Positions 1 through 15,000 are shown, counted from the stretch's first letter. The stretch is 64,000 nt of DNA from Apoderus coryli (GCA_911728435.2 OU452202.1:17587135-17651134), one strand, 5' to 3'. The notes: a model not told the origin generated them from the sequence alone. Numbers and translations are program-made.

Positions 1-50
1 AGAGCAAAACGAAAGATAAATTCTTTTTTAACTCAAATGAATTCACATAC

Positions 51-3000
51 CGCAGGAGGTTCATATTCTCCTTCCTCAAAAGGTTGTGGTGAACCAAACA
101 GTTCTGCTTCTGTAGTTTGCAGAAAACCTTGATCATCGTCGTAATCTATTCCAAAGCTCTCATCCACTTGATCCACTTGTACCATGCTGGCATTCAAGAT
201 TTCATCGAGTCCTTTCTAAAATAAAAAAATTATACAGGAAGAACTATACAATATAAATCTACTTACATCATCATAACCAAAGTCATCATCTGGTATATCA
301 AGTAAATCCAATTCGTCCTCTGGTGAGCATGGAGCTCCAGCGCCACCTATTTCGACAACCCAATTTGATATATTTTGATTTTAGGAGTTTAAAAATATGA
401 ACTAAGAGAAATGATCGTGATCTGACTAATATTCTATGTAACTAAGTTAGTGCATCAAAATCTCTTTCTCTTACAACACTTGCAAGTAAATACCTACTGA
501 AATTTTAACAAATCTATGTTAACTTTCTCTAAAAACTCACCACATGGTTGATCCTGTCGTGGCGGTGTATATACTGGTGATACAAATCCTTCTGGTCGAC
601 CGTATGGTCCTTGGTATCGAACAGGCGATACAGCTGGTGACGGTAGCGGTGATCTATAGTTCAGTGGTCTTTGCTCAGGACCATATACCGCTATTAAATA
701 AAAAATATAATTTAGTAGCCACAAAGCATAAAATAATGAAAAGCTGATCATAACACGTTTTTCCAAAGTACGTTGTTGTTCGCATTCTATCTTTGGCGAA
801 GAAATGAAAACTGCCTCTCATTGTGAAAACTCCACTTACGATATGGAATGGAACATTTTTACAAAGTATCGAATGCTCGTGAAGCTGAATTAGTCCGAGA
901 ATATGAGAAACTTATACACTTAGAAGAAAGTATGTAAAATTGAAATAGTATATTGTGCAACGAACATGAAATGATGTATTTCCTACAAGTATGATCGTTT
1001 GCAGCATGAGCCGCAAACGAGTGCTGCGAATCATATGAGTAGGAAATGGTCTATCATGTGAGGTTCACACTATACTTTTTCTACGACTGTTTTAATGCTT
1101 TTGAATAAATTAAACATTATAATTTTTAGGAGAATAACTGTTTGTCGAAGCTTACCTATACTCGCCCTGTTGGCGTAAACCTAAATGCGATGAGTTAAAA
1201 GTATTAAACTGACTAGGTGGGGTTAAACTATATTCACTATCACTGTTTTTCATTATATAAATAGCTTGGAAATCTTCGGCTAATAATAATAAACTGTTCA
1301 TTTGGTTTAATTGTATTGTCAGCGTTGCTATGCTGATTACACCATTACAATGTACTACATTTTCAAATTATGATTGAACATAATATAAAAAAGGCATTTA
1401 AAGACAGTCGTAGACAAAATATTTTTGTGGAGATTTGACTTTTGTCGCTAAAAAAAAATTAGTTTATAATAAATGGCACCTTTGCTGCCAGCTTTCTTTG
1501 CTGCACCTCCTTTCTTAGCTTTCGCAGCCGCAGCAGCTTTTTCTTGTTGTGCCCTTTTAGCAGCCAGTTTTTTAGCAACTGGATCCAGTTTTACCACTTC
1601 AACTTTTTTCAATTTTTCTTCGCGTAATTTTTGCGCTTTCGTCAATCTCCTAAATATGATTCAGTTAAGTTAATAAAGCCATTGCAAATTAATCCAAATA
1701 CTGTTTTAGAAATACAAACGTTTTAAGGTTAAACTTACACTTGTGGTCCTTTCGGCTTTTTCGCTCCTTTAGCTGCAGCGCCACGACCTGCGGGGCCCGC
1801 ACTGGGTGCTGGTGCGGCTGCCGCTAAAGTAAAATACAAAAATATGTTTATAAAAGTTCATCTTTTCCATACTGATGGTAGCAAAATTAAATACGATAAT
1901 TTTAATTAGATTGATCAATAGTAACAAATATACATACGCCTGGGTGTCACTGGAGGCGACACAAACCCTTGAGGTCGGCCATAGGGCTGCTGACAGGGCG
2001 GCGTCCTAATTGGAGATCTCTGCACTCCACCTTCGGGTGATTGCCATGGTGATACAAAGTCGACAGGTCTTGTAATAGGACCATAGAAAACTATTCAAAA
2101 ATTCAATAACTTCTTATTGTTGTTTTAGCATAAACTTTTTTAAAATCCCTTGATGTAAATTTTACTTTCCGTGGCCATTTTAGATACTCATTTTTCACTG
2201 TGTACAAGTTAAGTAAACCAATTTCAATATTAAATATTTAATTTTTTTATATTTTAGTTCTTTTTCACCCACTTATGGAGGCCCTATTTATACTCATTTT
2301 AAATTAGTTATCTTTCGAGGTAGGCCAAGATCTATTGAAAAAGAAAATGACTTGATTTTTTCTATTTATTTAAAAAATCTGATTTCCGGAAAATGTTACC
2401 CTTTTGTATGGCTTTCACCTACGCTTATGGCATGAAGCGCTAAAAGTAGCTGTACAAATTAAAATTTAATTTTTTAGCTGTCTATACTATATGTTCTTAC
2501 CTTCAACCGGTGGCAGTTCAAATTCCGATTTTGGGAATTTGTATCTGGAAAAATACATCAAAATAATTAACATTGATATTTTTATCGATAGAAAATTTTC
2601 CTTCCTATATAGAATAAATTAAGCAATAGTTTCAAATTTTAGCAATCTCCCATCCCCTAAAGAAATGTTCAAAGAATTTTTTTTATAAACAAATTTGCAT
2701 GTGCTTCAAATTGTAACCATTTTTCATCAACAGCAGCTGATAAATAATGGTAGTCCGATAATAGTAATGCTGTTTACACTGGGGACAAAAAATTAAAGAT
2801 TAATCATGATTGCTGAAGGTTATTCACCCAGCTATACAGGGTGTCCCACCATCCAATATCACAGATCCTCCTTCTTTAAAAAGCCCAGGAGATATTACAT
2901 CAGTCAGCTGCTTTGTTGTTTTTAAGTTATCGAATAGTTTTATCAACTTCTTGCTTCTCCCAGGTGTTGTTGGGTTGGTCTATGTGGCAACCGATCGAGT

Positions 3001-6000
3001 GTTGCATTTTGTCTAAAAAGTTTGTTTGTAATAACAAGATCTTGTTCTGCTTATTTCGTTAGCAGCAATAGACCGTTGGAGTTATACTTTCCTACTCCTT
3101 CTTTGCCGATGGTATTAGGCCAGAGACCAAATCCAGCTTTGAACTCTCCTAGCAGGATGATCTTGTCGTGGTCAGCACTCTATCAAGCTGCGAGTAGAGT
3201 TCTTTGAGTTCTTGGTTGGTTTTTATTCTATGCTGCCCTGTATTTTTATCTCTAGTTGAGCCAAATATTTTCCTTAGCACTTTCTTTTCAAAGACCCTAT
3301 ATAAATTATATATTTCTTGAAGTACAAAAGTCACTTTAACAAATGTTCAAAATTTTGACCTTGCATTTCAAAACTTTCACCTCTTAAAATTAATTGTTTA
3401 TATGTTGCCCGCCGAATAGATTGCAAAGTGTCATATTTATTTGCTCCTATCACTATTGTAATAGAATCTTACAACTAGTAATTTTTCACATAGATATCCT
3501 TCCATAAACTTGCCCTTATTTTTGATGCAAAAAATTAAAAAATATAAACATTGGTTGCCATTTAAAAATTTTGAATTATCACACTTTGTTCAATTTGATT
3601 TTATACCCTTTTTTCAAATACCCTATACAACAAACTAAATTATTAAAGCTTCCATTTAATAAATAATTGTAATTATTCTTGAATCTGCAAACGTCATTTT
3701 TGACATAAAATTTCAAATATTTTAAAAACGGCTGAACATAGGTATATACCAAATTTATACATGACTATCTTTAGAATTATTCCAAGTAGAATCCAAAAAA
3801 TATATAATTTATATAGAATCGTATAACTGGAAGTGCTAGATTCTTGAAATTATTGTAGCCGAATCGGCCCTGTCGACCTTAGAACTAGGTCAGATTTTAA
3901 GATTGTTCCAAAGTCCAGTTTGTCGATAATCGATCGAAACCCTTCCCGGTGGGACACCCAGTATGTATAGCAACCTATACGTAAAATACTGATAATCGAT
4001 CTTTCGTTTTCCTGTTCATATTATGTTTTACATCGATAATTACCACATTAAATTAAATTAAAAATAATATTCAGGAATGTTCAAAGGCACGTAATACTAC
4101 GGAAAAACTAAGTCCAATTTTATTCGCTTACTTCTTTGGTTTTGGTGGTGATCGTATAAGATTAATATCCTCAGCATCCAAATTAAAATCTTCCATTTCA
4201 TCATCGTAAATGATCGATGGTGCCTCTTCAGCAGATGAATCAAAAAATTCACCGAAATCAGAGTCGCCAAATTCATCTACTGCATTTACATCAACAAATG
4301 AATCGTCAGCAGCTGCTCCGCCTGAAAAAAGTAAATTCCACAATTAGTTTATCTGAAATATTTATTTCATGAATAGAACAATGAAAATTGATAAATATAA
4401 ATAAATCATGTTTTTTTACCCTGAGCTGCGTCTTCTGTTTCCATTTGCGTGACAGTTCGAATTGCCTCCTGAGCGATTTCTCTTGCATCATGCGTGCCTC
4501 GAGTTGCAATTGGTGAGCGTAACATTTCCTCCTGTCTTCTGGCTAACTCCTCTATACAAGTAAATTAAATTACACTTTATTCAAATACCAACCAAGTGAT
4601 TGGAAGTGAGGATGATAACCTGCGGTTTACAGAACATATCTCTAAATGTATACAAAAAACATACGGAGCTCTAAAATTTCTGTACCCTCATAGAAGCGTT
4701 TTACCCCAAGAATGAAAACTTAGATTGACGGATTCCCTAGTTCTTAGCAGCTTTACCTACTGTGATATTATCTATGGACCATCTCTATTGAAAGTTGATC
4801 AGCTTCGCATCCAAAGAGTTCAGAAATCATGTTTGAGATATGTTCATGGTATCAGAAAATTTGAACGGGTAAGCCATAAATTGGTCGCTAGGTTACCAAT
4901 GGAGGCCAGAAGGCAATTGCATGCTGCCGTCTTGTAACACTCTGTTTTGATTTACAATCATCCTCCTTACTTACTTAATAAAATAACGTTTAGATCGGAT
5001 GTACACACCCTAAATCTTAGATATAGGGGTCTTTTGTCCCCTCCATTAGAACAGTCCTATTTAAACGGTGTTTGACCTATAACGTTTTTAGGTTATATAC
5101 AAGATTCCCGCCTCTTTAACTACATTCAAAAGTCATATGAAACAATTGTTAACAAATCATGGTCAACTTATTTAATTTTGTTTATTGATTTCTTCTTAAC
5201 AATATAACTTTTGTTGTTGTTTTCTTTTGTATGTTTGTGAATTATTATGAGACATAGGTAGTGTTTTTTTTTTGGGTGCCAAATATTATACATGTGTAAA
5301 TAGATTAAAATTATGTAAGTTATTAGTAAAGTAAGGAGTAGAATTTATAGTACGAGGGTTGCGTTTTATATTTCGGGATTAGAGAACAAAAACAAATATT
5401 AATCATCGAAAATCACTTTATTGTCTTTCAAAATATTCCCCATGAAGATCTATACACTTTTGCATGCGTTTGAACCAATTGTCGAAGCACTTTTGCCACT
5501 CTGATTGAGGTATCTCCAAAACATGCATTCTGAATGCAGCAACCGCTTCTTCAGGTGTCGAAAAACGTTGACCTCTCAGTCATTCGGTGCCAAGTCAGGA
5601 CTATACGGCGGATGACTCATCAAATCGATGTTTTGGTTGTTCAAAAATGCAGTTGTTTGAGCCGATGTGTGAGTGGTGAAGAGTGATCCGTCTTCGGCGG
5701 TTGGTTTTCCTGATTTCTTGGAAGACAACTGGCAAACAAATGGTTGTGTACCACTCAGAATTGACTGTTCTGCGTTGTTGTAGTGGTACGATTGCGACAT
5801 GTCCAGTTTTTCCGGAAAAACTGGCGACAATTTGCTTGGAAGTGCTTCGTGCGCGAACAACTTTTGTTGGATTTGGCTCATCTTGAAACATCCATACAGT
5901 CGACTGCTGTTTCCTTTGGGGCTCATACGCGTAAATCCACGATTCATCACCTGTCACGATGTCATAGACGTGTTTCGAAACACCGCGATCGTAATTTTTG

Positions 6001-9000
6001 AGCATTTCTTTCAACCAATCGACACGAGCCATTTTTTGAGCGATTGACAAATTGTGTGGGATCCAACGCGAACAAATTTTTTTGACAGTCAAATGTTTAT
6101 GCAATATTGAATGTATGCTGGTCCCACTAATGCCTAAGGTTGTCTCAATCTCTTGATAGGTCACATGACGATCTTGCAATATCAGTTCGCGCACAGCATC
6201 AATGGTTTTCGGAACAACAAGTGATTTTGGAAGACCTTCACGAAATTCGTCTTGGAGTGAACTATGACCACGATTGAATTCACCATAACATCGATAAACA
6301 CTGGTCCTTGATGGAGCTTCATCACCAAAAATTGAATTAGGTTCATCCATGCACTGTTGCTGAGTTAATCCACGTCGAAAGTTGTAAAAAATAATAGCAC
6401 GAAAATGTTCACGATTTAATTCAATTTTTGGGCCGAAATGAATCTTTTAAGTTACTGTAAACAACACAAATAGCGCTTGTATGTCAAAACGTTCTGGGAA
6501 CGTATAACCTCAAAAGTGTCCAACTTTACGATAGAGCTGTCAGTTGCCAGATTGCAACACCAGGGTTGCCAAATCCCGAAATATAAAAGGCAACCCTCGT
6601 AGTACCTAAGTGTTGGTTAGGGTTAAAATTAAATATCAGTTATACTGCCTTTTTAACCCTTTTTGTAGGTCTGGTATTTATTGATTTTTTTTAATAATAT
6701 TATTAATAATAATAATTTATTTTAGGTGAAATTGTATATTTATTTATATTATGGCCCGGTTGTACAATGAGCGTTCACCCGAAGTTCACCTTGATCTTCG
6801 GTTCAGCCGAGAAAATGCGTTGTACATTGTTGGTTTTGATGGTGAACTCTCGGTGAACTTGAACGCCCGAATTTGGTCGTTCAAGCTGAGTGCAACGTTT
6901 TTTTAACCTCACTCCTGAATGTTTTGATGTTTTATTTATGCTATTTGTTTTTTCAAAATTTAATTTCCTACAAAAATGGATGTGTGGGAAGACATTACAG
7001 ATGATGAAGATTTCTTATTAGAATTAGTAAATAATGTTGCTCATCGTCGAGCCCCACAAATAATAATAGGCCAAATCATTTCAAAGTTTGGAATTAACGA
7101 GTTGTAATGTTTATTGTGGATTTGATATCTGAAAGAATATCATCTACTACAGACATATACATTAAACACATCACCCTATCAGACTAAGTGAAATAAAATA
7201 AAGAAAAAGGAGTAATAACGATAGGACTATGGGAAATTTAATAGACTTAACAATTCAACAGACGACACTGCTCATCAAATACATTTTAGATACTTTTAAT
7301 TTAAACCTGGATATTGAGAGAGACGTAAAATACTGAGGCAATTTGTTATACTCTGCAATTATGGTATATGAAAACGACCCTTGAAATAAAGCTGTTCTAT
7401 GGAGTGGTATATCAATGATATGGTTTCTTCTTATGTTTAAATTATGAACATGAACATCCCTCCTGAAAGTTGCCGCCTTTTTCTCAGAATTAGGTTGTTT
7501 GACAACGTAGAGTTTCAGTTCACCCCATGGAGGATGCACAGGAGTACCCTAGGTGCTGTGACTTTTTGTGTCACCGTCCACCAATTCCAGATCACTAAAT
7601 TTATTAAAATAATATCCTCTCTAGCAGAGAAATTGCTCTTCCATTATTTTCCAAAATTATATATTATAAATTTGTTTATATTTAATATTCTAAGACTACG
7701 AAAATACAAATTTAAAAAAAACTGAAAACAACATAAATATATCTAAAAAATATATATTTTATAGGTTATATTGTCATTTTTTTCTTCTCCTCATTTTATA
7801 GACTAGCTAAATGCTGGTTCAAGTAAACTTGCATTGGTACAACGCTCGAGACACTGAACTGAGTTCAAGAGTGAACTCATAGTGACCAGCAGTTCACGGG
7901 AACTAATGGTGAACCATCGTTTGTACAACCGGGCCTATATATTTATTTATATGGAATGAACTACAAATAAAATTTATTATTATTATTTAGTTTGAAGAGA
8001 AGAAATATTCCAGTGCAGTCGTATAAAAAAAGTTTTTTCTTTTTTAGGATCCAAACATGTTTTGAAGTAATCTTATTCCAACAAAGTGCTATATCAGAAC
8101 TCACGAAAATATCCGAAGGAACAAGATTTGAATGAATTTCTGAAAATCAGACACATTCAGAAAAATATTGTATAAGTTTAATATAGGTACCATTTTATGC
8201 CCTATTTTTCTACCCAGACCTGAAAATTGGCTGCTAGGAAAGTTTCCAAGGAATTGCAATTTTGCTACACATGCGTGAAGTTTCAAAATTGTCACGTACA
8301 GGTCTAAGGAATATTTAGGCGGATAGAAGCAAGAAAAAAATCGTTAGCGTTATAAATCAACTCTAGTTTATTACCTATTCTTTCTTGCTCCGCTATCATT
8401 CTTTCCATCGCTAAAAAGCTGTCGTCGTCATCCGAGTCTTCTTCTGTAACACTAAAATTGCAATCAATTTTAACAAAATAAAGCATTATAAAATCAAATA
8501 TTGCGTTGGTAAGTGGTTCAATAACTTATTAACTCTAATTCCATTCAACTTCAAAAGATAAACTTGGATTCATTCGATTGTAAGCAGAAATATGTGAATC
8601 CGTTTTAATAAAATATTAATAATTAGTCAATTGCAGAAATAATTATATGGGGTGTTCCATTGTAATATAACTAGTTTTTGGTGTTTTAATAGTATTAACA
8701 AAGATTAATATTCACCTTATGTTAGTTTAGGCAATTTCTATTTTTCCTAATTTTTTAACAACCTATACATCTGATCAAAAATGTTTTATTTTGTAAATTG
8801 ATTTTCTCGACAACCAGGGCTTTTTATAAAGAATTACTTTTTGTCGCACAATGAAAAATTATAATAAAATAAAAGAATTGTTTGTGGAGCAGACGAAGTT
8901 TTACTTATCATTACATGATAAACTCCACGCATAATCGACTATTTCTATAATATAAAATTCTTTGTTTATCATGTAATGGTAAATAAAACTTCGTCTGCTC

Positions 9001-12000
9001 CACAAACAATTCTTTTATTTTATTAATATTGCGTCATTAAACCATACATGTTTCGAGACACATTGTTCTCATCATCAGTGGTCATTAAAAAGGGGAATTT
9101 AATACAGAAATTAATATAATGGGCTTGTTTGAATCATTTGCAGAAAATATTTTTTATGACAATTTAAACATTAAAAATTTTTTTGTAAGTTCATTGTGGA
9201 ATTACTAATGTAATGTTTCTGAGTTTAAAAGGAAGTTGTAATACTAATTCCACAATGAAGTTACAAAAAAATTTTTAATGTTTAAATTGTCATAAAAAAT
9301 ATTTTTTCTGCAAATGATTCGATCAAGCCCATTATATTAATTTCTGTATTAAATTCCCCTTTTTAATGACCACTGATGATGAGCACAATGTGTCTCGAAA
9401 CATGTATGGTTTAATGCCGCAATATTAATAAAATAAAAGAATTGTTTGTGGAGCAGACGAAGTTTTGCTTATCATATCTGACTATATCTGACGTAAATTA
9501 TTCTAAAATTGCATTAATTTACACGAGAGGACACCCTATATATATATATCATATCATCATCATTTGGTAATTCTGCATTAATTATTTGACTAGCGATATG
9601 ATGTTGTGTGGGAAAATTAAATAATAAAAATGTATCTATTCTATTAAGAAAAATAGGAGAATCAAAATAGGACCATGAGGGACTCCAGAAAGAACATGAG
9701 AGAACCACAAGTGCTAAAACCATCGACACTCTAGGAGTAAAAATAACATTTTACAAATGACGAAGTTGAAGTTATTCTTAACTTAACTTAGGTAGGTATG
9801 TTGTTGTTTCAAAATACAAAGATTTGGCCATACAATATTTTTTCCGAAACCTTGTTATAGCTTAGGTACCTCATAATTAATCACAAGTACGAAAATATCC
9901 AAATTAACTTTTTAATAATTTTTTGCTTATTAAAATAAAAAATATATATACATTTCAATATTTATGGTGAGGTTCGATTTTTATTTGAATTTAAATTGTG
10001 ATTTTTTATAAAGTTTTCTGGTACCTATAATTTTTTATCGTTATTAAGTTTAATCATATCATTTCACATGGTTCGTGCATACCTGCGTTGAGCAATCAGT
10101 TGTGGTTCGGTAAAATCATCACCCGGTTCGGCATATAAACGTTCAGGCGATGCCATTTTTTGTGGAATAGCTGGTGATCTGAAATATTAGATTTTTTGAT
10201 TTGTAAAGTAGGTATTTATAGAAATTTAAACTTAATAAATGGTCATTCAATATGCCCGCAGAATGACACATAGATGGCGTTACTACAATTTTTTCAATAT
10301 GATTTTTATTTAGTATTAACCTTCAAACGATAAGTGTATAAATTTAACAGCAACCTGACTATCGATTCGTGAGTTATAACATTTTGTGTGAAGCAACCTT
10401 TATTATTGAAAAAAAAAATGGAAAAAAGTGAATTTCGAGTTTTGATAAATCATTGATTTTTGATGAAAAAAATACAGTGGAAACCAAAGAAACCAAGACT
10501 CTGCTCCATCGAGACAAATGGTAGAGAAGTGGATGCTGAATTTAAATGTGGTCGTACAGCACAAATGATGCAGATCACAATGGACGCTCAAATGAGGCTG
10601 TTATTCCAGAAAACGATCGCAAATTGAAGGTGCATGAGCTAGCTGACATTGTAATGATATCAGACGGTAGTGTTTTAACCGTTTTAGACGAACTTGTGGG
10701 TATGCGAAAGGCTATGTGCAAAGTGGGTGCCGCGTGAGCTCACAGTCGACCAAAAACAACAACGAATTGATGGTTCAGAGGAGTGTTTGGCACTGTTCAA
10801 CCGCAATAAAATGGAATTCTACCGTCGATATATGACAATGGATGAAACATGGCTTCACTATTACACACCAGAATCCAAAAAACAATCTAAATAATACAGC
10901 GATGAACAGGAGTGCAATATTATCTTCAATTCTAACACTCCCCCTCACGAACTATTCATCTGAAGTCCGATGCTTGAACAAAGAAAATGGTGACGATTTC
11001 CATTTAATGGTTTTGTTAAAATGTCAGCTACAATTTCTTCGGTCCCCTTGTATGATATTTTAATATCACCATTTTTGACTACATCCCTTATGAAATGTTC
11101 TTTTATAGAAATATGTTTTGTTTTTGAACTGACAATCGGGTTAAATGCTAGACATTATGCAACTTGATTGTCATTATAAATTAAAATGGTATTACGATGA
11201 CATTCCATATCATTTATAAGGTTTTTGAGGTGTATTGCTTCCTTTGCTGCTTCTGTAAGTGACATATTATATTCAGCTCCTGCTGTTGATAATGCCACTG
11301 GCCTTTGTTTCCGAGATTCCCAACTGACTGCTGCATTGGCAAAAATAAAACAGTAACCAGTATATGATTTTCGAACAAATTTACATGACCCCCAATCTGC
11401 ATCAGCGTATCCTGTAATTTCTTGTCTTGTACGTTTAAATATTAAATTTTTGGTGATTTGTAAATATCTTAACACGCGTTTTGCAGCTGTCCACTGTTCC
11501 AAATTGTAGCAATTATTAAATAACTCACTACAGGGGGAGTGTTAGAATTGAAGATTGCACTCCTCTTCATCGCTGTATTATTTTAGATTGTTATTTTTTA
11601 CTTGTAGATAATTCTTGAATAAGAAGTTGTCAAGAAAAATATATATTTAGTTATTAATAAATAGTTCATTGAAAAGTAAGATTTGACTGCGATTACTTCC
11701 AGAAAGAAACCACCATCAACAGAGACTATTACTGTGAACTTTTGGATCGATTGACGCTGAAATCGGAAATAAACGGCCACATTTGCAAAATAAAAAAGAA
11801 AAATGGAAATGGAAATGGAATAAAGTATTTTTTATAATATTTGTTTATAAATTATTTATAATGTAAATAACAAAAAACTAACTACTCTATCCAAAAGACA
11901 AAAATGTTATTTTTACCTCGGCGTAGTTACTGGTAATTCTGCAGCAATAGCAGGTATAGCTTCACGAAAACTTTCACTCAATCGTTCCACATCTTGCTGA

Positions 12001-15000
12001 GCTTGTGATTGATTCTGGATTACATCGTAGTCAGCTACAACACTTCTATCCTGTGCTATTTCAGCGTCTCTCATAGAGAGTTGAAGCTCATCAGCTTCAA
12101 CTAATGAATTCATGCATTGTTTAAATGGTTTAATTCCAATGTTTATACAAAATAACACTTACCATCAGATGCATTGTACAATTCATCAAATGCGTCATCG
12201 CCTGAAAAATAACAACGATGCAATGTTTGGAAACTTCAGTAAGAAGACAACTGACATTGTTATTTTATGGAAAACCTTCCAGACAAACAAATTATTGCTA
12301 ATTTATAATAATTTGTTTGAAGCTTTTCTCAAAAAATTACTGGCATTAAATAAAACAACATCCCTTACCCATATCTTTCCTCAACGCTTCCTCTTCTTCA
12401 CGAATCATCCTCTCCAACGACGTTTCAGGATACTCTGCATCACTAACATCAAGTTCTTCATCCATTCCGTCAAATTGGGCGTCAACTTCAGCTTGTATTG
12501 CAGCCAATTCTGCATCCAAATCCATTTCTTCATCTTCAATGGGCTGAGTTTTTGGGGACCCTCGCCGTGGTGGCGCCCGTTGCCTTGGTGGTGATGGTTT
12601 GCGTGCCTGAGGTGACGGTTGTCTTGGTGGTGAAGCCTGTAAGACAGTTACGTTTGTTTCCATCATCTTGCTCTTAATAAAATAAATTTATTTTAATAAA
12701 TGTAAAGTCCCGGAAACTTACCACAGCTGCACCACGCGCTGGTAAACTAGATCTTCCTCCCGGCGCTTGTATCCTTGAAGCACCAGCTGGTGCCCGTATT
12801 CGGGATGCTCCGGGCGTTTGCCTTGCAGAACCTGGAGTTCGTAACCTGAAAAAAATCTTTGTAATCCAGTAGGCATTCACAGTGTGGTTTTCGTATAGAA
12901 CACTAATATTTGTATCTCATGAATTTTTCATAGGTTCCGACAGAAGAAAAAACGTTAACGCTGAAGTAGTTTTTGGAGTATAGCAGGAAAGTTACTTACC
13001 CTCTACCTCTACCTGTCATTGTACTAGAAGCCATTGGCATCATACTTTGATCAGCAATACTAGCGCCATCCTCTACACAAATTTCGAATAATATTAACAA
13101 GTTATTATTAATGTTCCTTCAAATTCCAGCAATTCTGAAGAAAATCTACAAAATGCAGTTGCATGACCGGCCACTGAAACTACAGGAACTAATAGACATT
13201 GTAAGCAGTTAAGTTTTCTCTAAAACTTTCGATATGAGTTCTAGGAGACAGTTTCATTATTGCTTGCAACGTAGAGATTTTCTTCAAGCAAAAACTGGGC
13301 TATTAGCGATTTTATGACGAAAATTGAGTAAAGAAATCTAGATTTCATTCTGGATCAGATAAATCTACACTTTATTCTTGAAGAAGATATTAATTTGTCA
13401 CCAATAAACTACTTAAAATATTTGAAGGGTCACTTGGTGGGTCTAGCTGTGAGCAGAGTATCAAGTATTTTTGAGCGTTGAACTATGTTGAATAATATTT
13501 TATCTTCTCTTTCATCTATCGAGTATTTATGGATATATATTATTTTGTATTTACAAATGTAAACAAAATTGTTTAGGTATGTAAAATCGACGGGAATGCC
13601 ATTGGTCTCGGTATGTTAAATCATATTTTCAATAACGCTTTCTTATAATACCTGTTTCGGCGGTATCCTTTGCTTTATTAAACAATTCCTGGAAGTCACC
13701 CATTTTGGATTGTGACTGAGCTTCTCCTGGATACTCAAAATCTTCCGGCCCCCCTAATCCACCCTAAAAGTTTACGAATTATCAATAAACAAATACAAAT
13801 AATAAATTGTATATTATACACCATTTGTTGGGCTTGTCCTGGTAATCTCGTTGCTTGTGTCCTATTAAATTCATCTACAAATTGACTCATTTCCATAGCT
13901 TGAGCGGCAGCTTCATCATCTGCTGGTGATTCTTCTTCTGCTTCGTCTATAAAACAGTCAAAAATTAAATAAAAAATAATTTCATGTTGAAATTTCAAAC
14001 AAATCATACCTGCTTCTTCTGATTCAGGCACATCCTCAGCAGCTGCTGCCTCATCGTCACGTCCACCAATATCCAATGACCCAGCAATTTCAACCAAATT
14101 TGTACCCCAAGTGGGCGGCTGTCTGTCATCAGGTGGTTCCACAACACCAAGCGGTTGAACGGGTGGTGTTTTACCGAATTTCCTGCCAGGCATACGACGT
14201 TTCGGCTCTGGCGATTTACACGGTGGAGGACCAGCTGTAGCTTGATCTCCTGCAGGCGGTTCTTCATCAGGAGGTGGAGGTTGATCCTTTTTGGCACATG
14301 TTACACAAGGAGCAGAGGCTGCCTCACCAGTTCTCTTGCCTGCTTCTTGGGATGGAGCGCTTTTAGTACCTGAAAATTGTCATAATAACTATGTTGTCTC
14401 GTTTATTATCTTGAAATAATAATAACCGTTACAAACATAATGCAGACAATAATTGCTGTTTCTTTTGTTTTGCTCACCTCTGGGAAATAGACCTTTCTCC
14501 TGTTTCTGCCATTTGTCAATTGGCTCCTTGGATATGGCGTAGTAAGCATGCACACCAAAATTAGGTATATCTTGTGCAGCTACATATTCCAACATATCAG
14601 CTGAACAATCTGTCGTGTATGGTGGAAATTCTCCAATATCACCTTGCATCTGCTTTTCAATGCGTTCTCTACGTTCACTGAGCTCTTGCTCAAGCAGAGC
14701 TTTGGCAATATCATTTAGCTGAAAATGTTTATAACCTTTTATTAGCCATGACTAATTTCCAAAGACTATGAGAACAACATCCATCGATTATTAGACCCCT
14801 TAAGGTACGGTTTCCTTTGCGCGACTGAGAGCTGCCATGGTCGCGCACGAATGTTTATAAAGCAAATCAATAAAAACGCTTTCCTCCGCGCGGCTAAAAA
14901 TGACTTTTGAAGACGGGGACGATGAGACACTTATAGAAATGGTGGCTAAACTGAGCCACATTAAGTCGAAAGAAATTTGAACATGGCGTGATGGTCATAT

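Larger units (their letters stand above)
6753..7935. mobile_element. Harbinger-like DNA element with GGCCCGGTTGTACAA ends
   Basis: GGCCCGGTTGTACAA at 6753-6767 and TTGTACAACCGGGCC at 7921-7935 are perfect 15-bp inverted ends. Both ends are followed inward by sequence rich in GGTGAAC/GTTCACC motifs. A short open frame near the left end (6976-7107) reads DDEDFLLELVNNVAHRR, which resembles the N-terminus of PIF/Harbinger nucleases; this is suggestive, not proven. The flanks both contain TATATTTATTTATAT (6735-6749 and 7938-7952). A retrotransposon scrap is nested inside (7255-7539). Confidence 0.65.
8869..9475. repeat. Complex fold-back repeat carrying two hammerhead-like motifs
   Basis: Arms of about 225 bp (roughly 8975-9200 and 9240-9473) are inverted copies around a 40-bp centre. 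A third copy of the outer about 50 bases (AATTGTTTGTGGAGCAGACG...) lies at 8869-8922, inverted to 8967-9019. Each long arm contains a hammerhead-like sequence. No protein is encoded. The unit looks like two head-to-head copies of the end of a retroelement, and lies in intron 12 of the DUF4485-like gene. Confidence 0.85.

Noticed and set aside
4138..4142. Stop codon (AAG TAA) ending the DUF4485-like gene at exon 15
   Set aside because: The TAA lies within a good donor (AA|GTAAGC), and splicing to 2544-2501 restores a conserved-looking frame, so the gene continues.
5683..6047. Three overlapping plus-strand frames
   Set aside because: They are antisense shadows of the mariner transposase.
12112..12594. 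Long plus-strand open frame of 160 codons
   Set aside because: It runs antisense across exons 9 and 10 of the DUF4485-like gene and has no domain; the minus-strand exons are phase-consistent.
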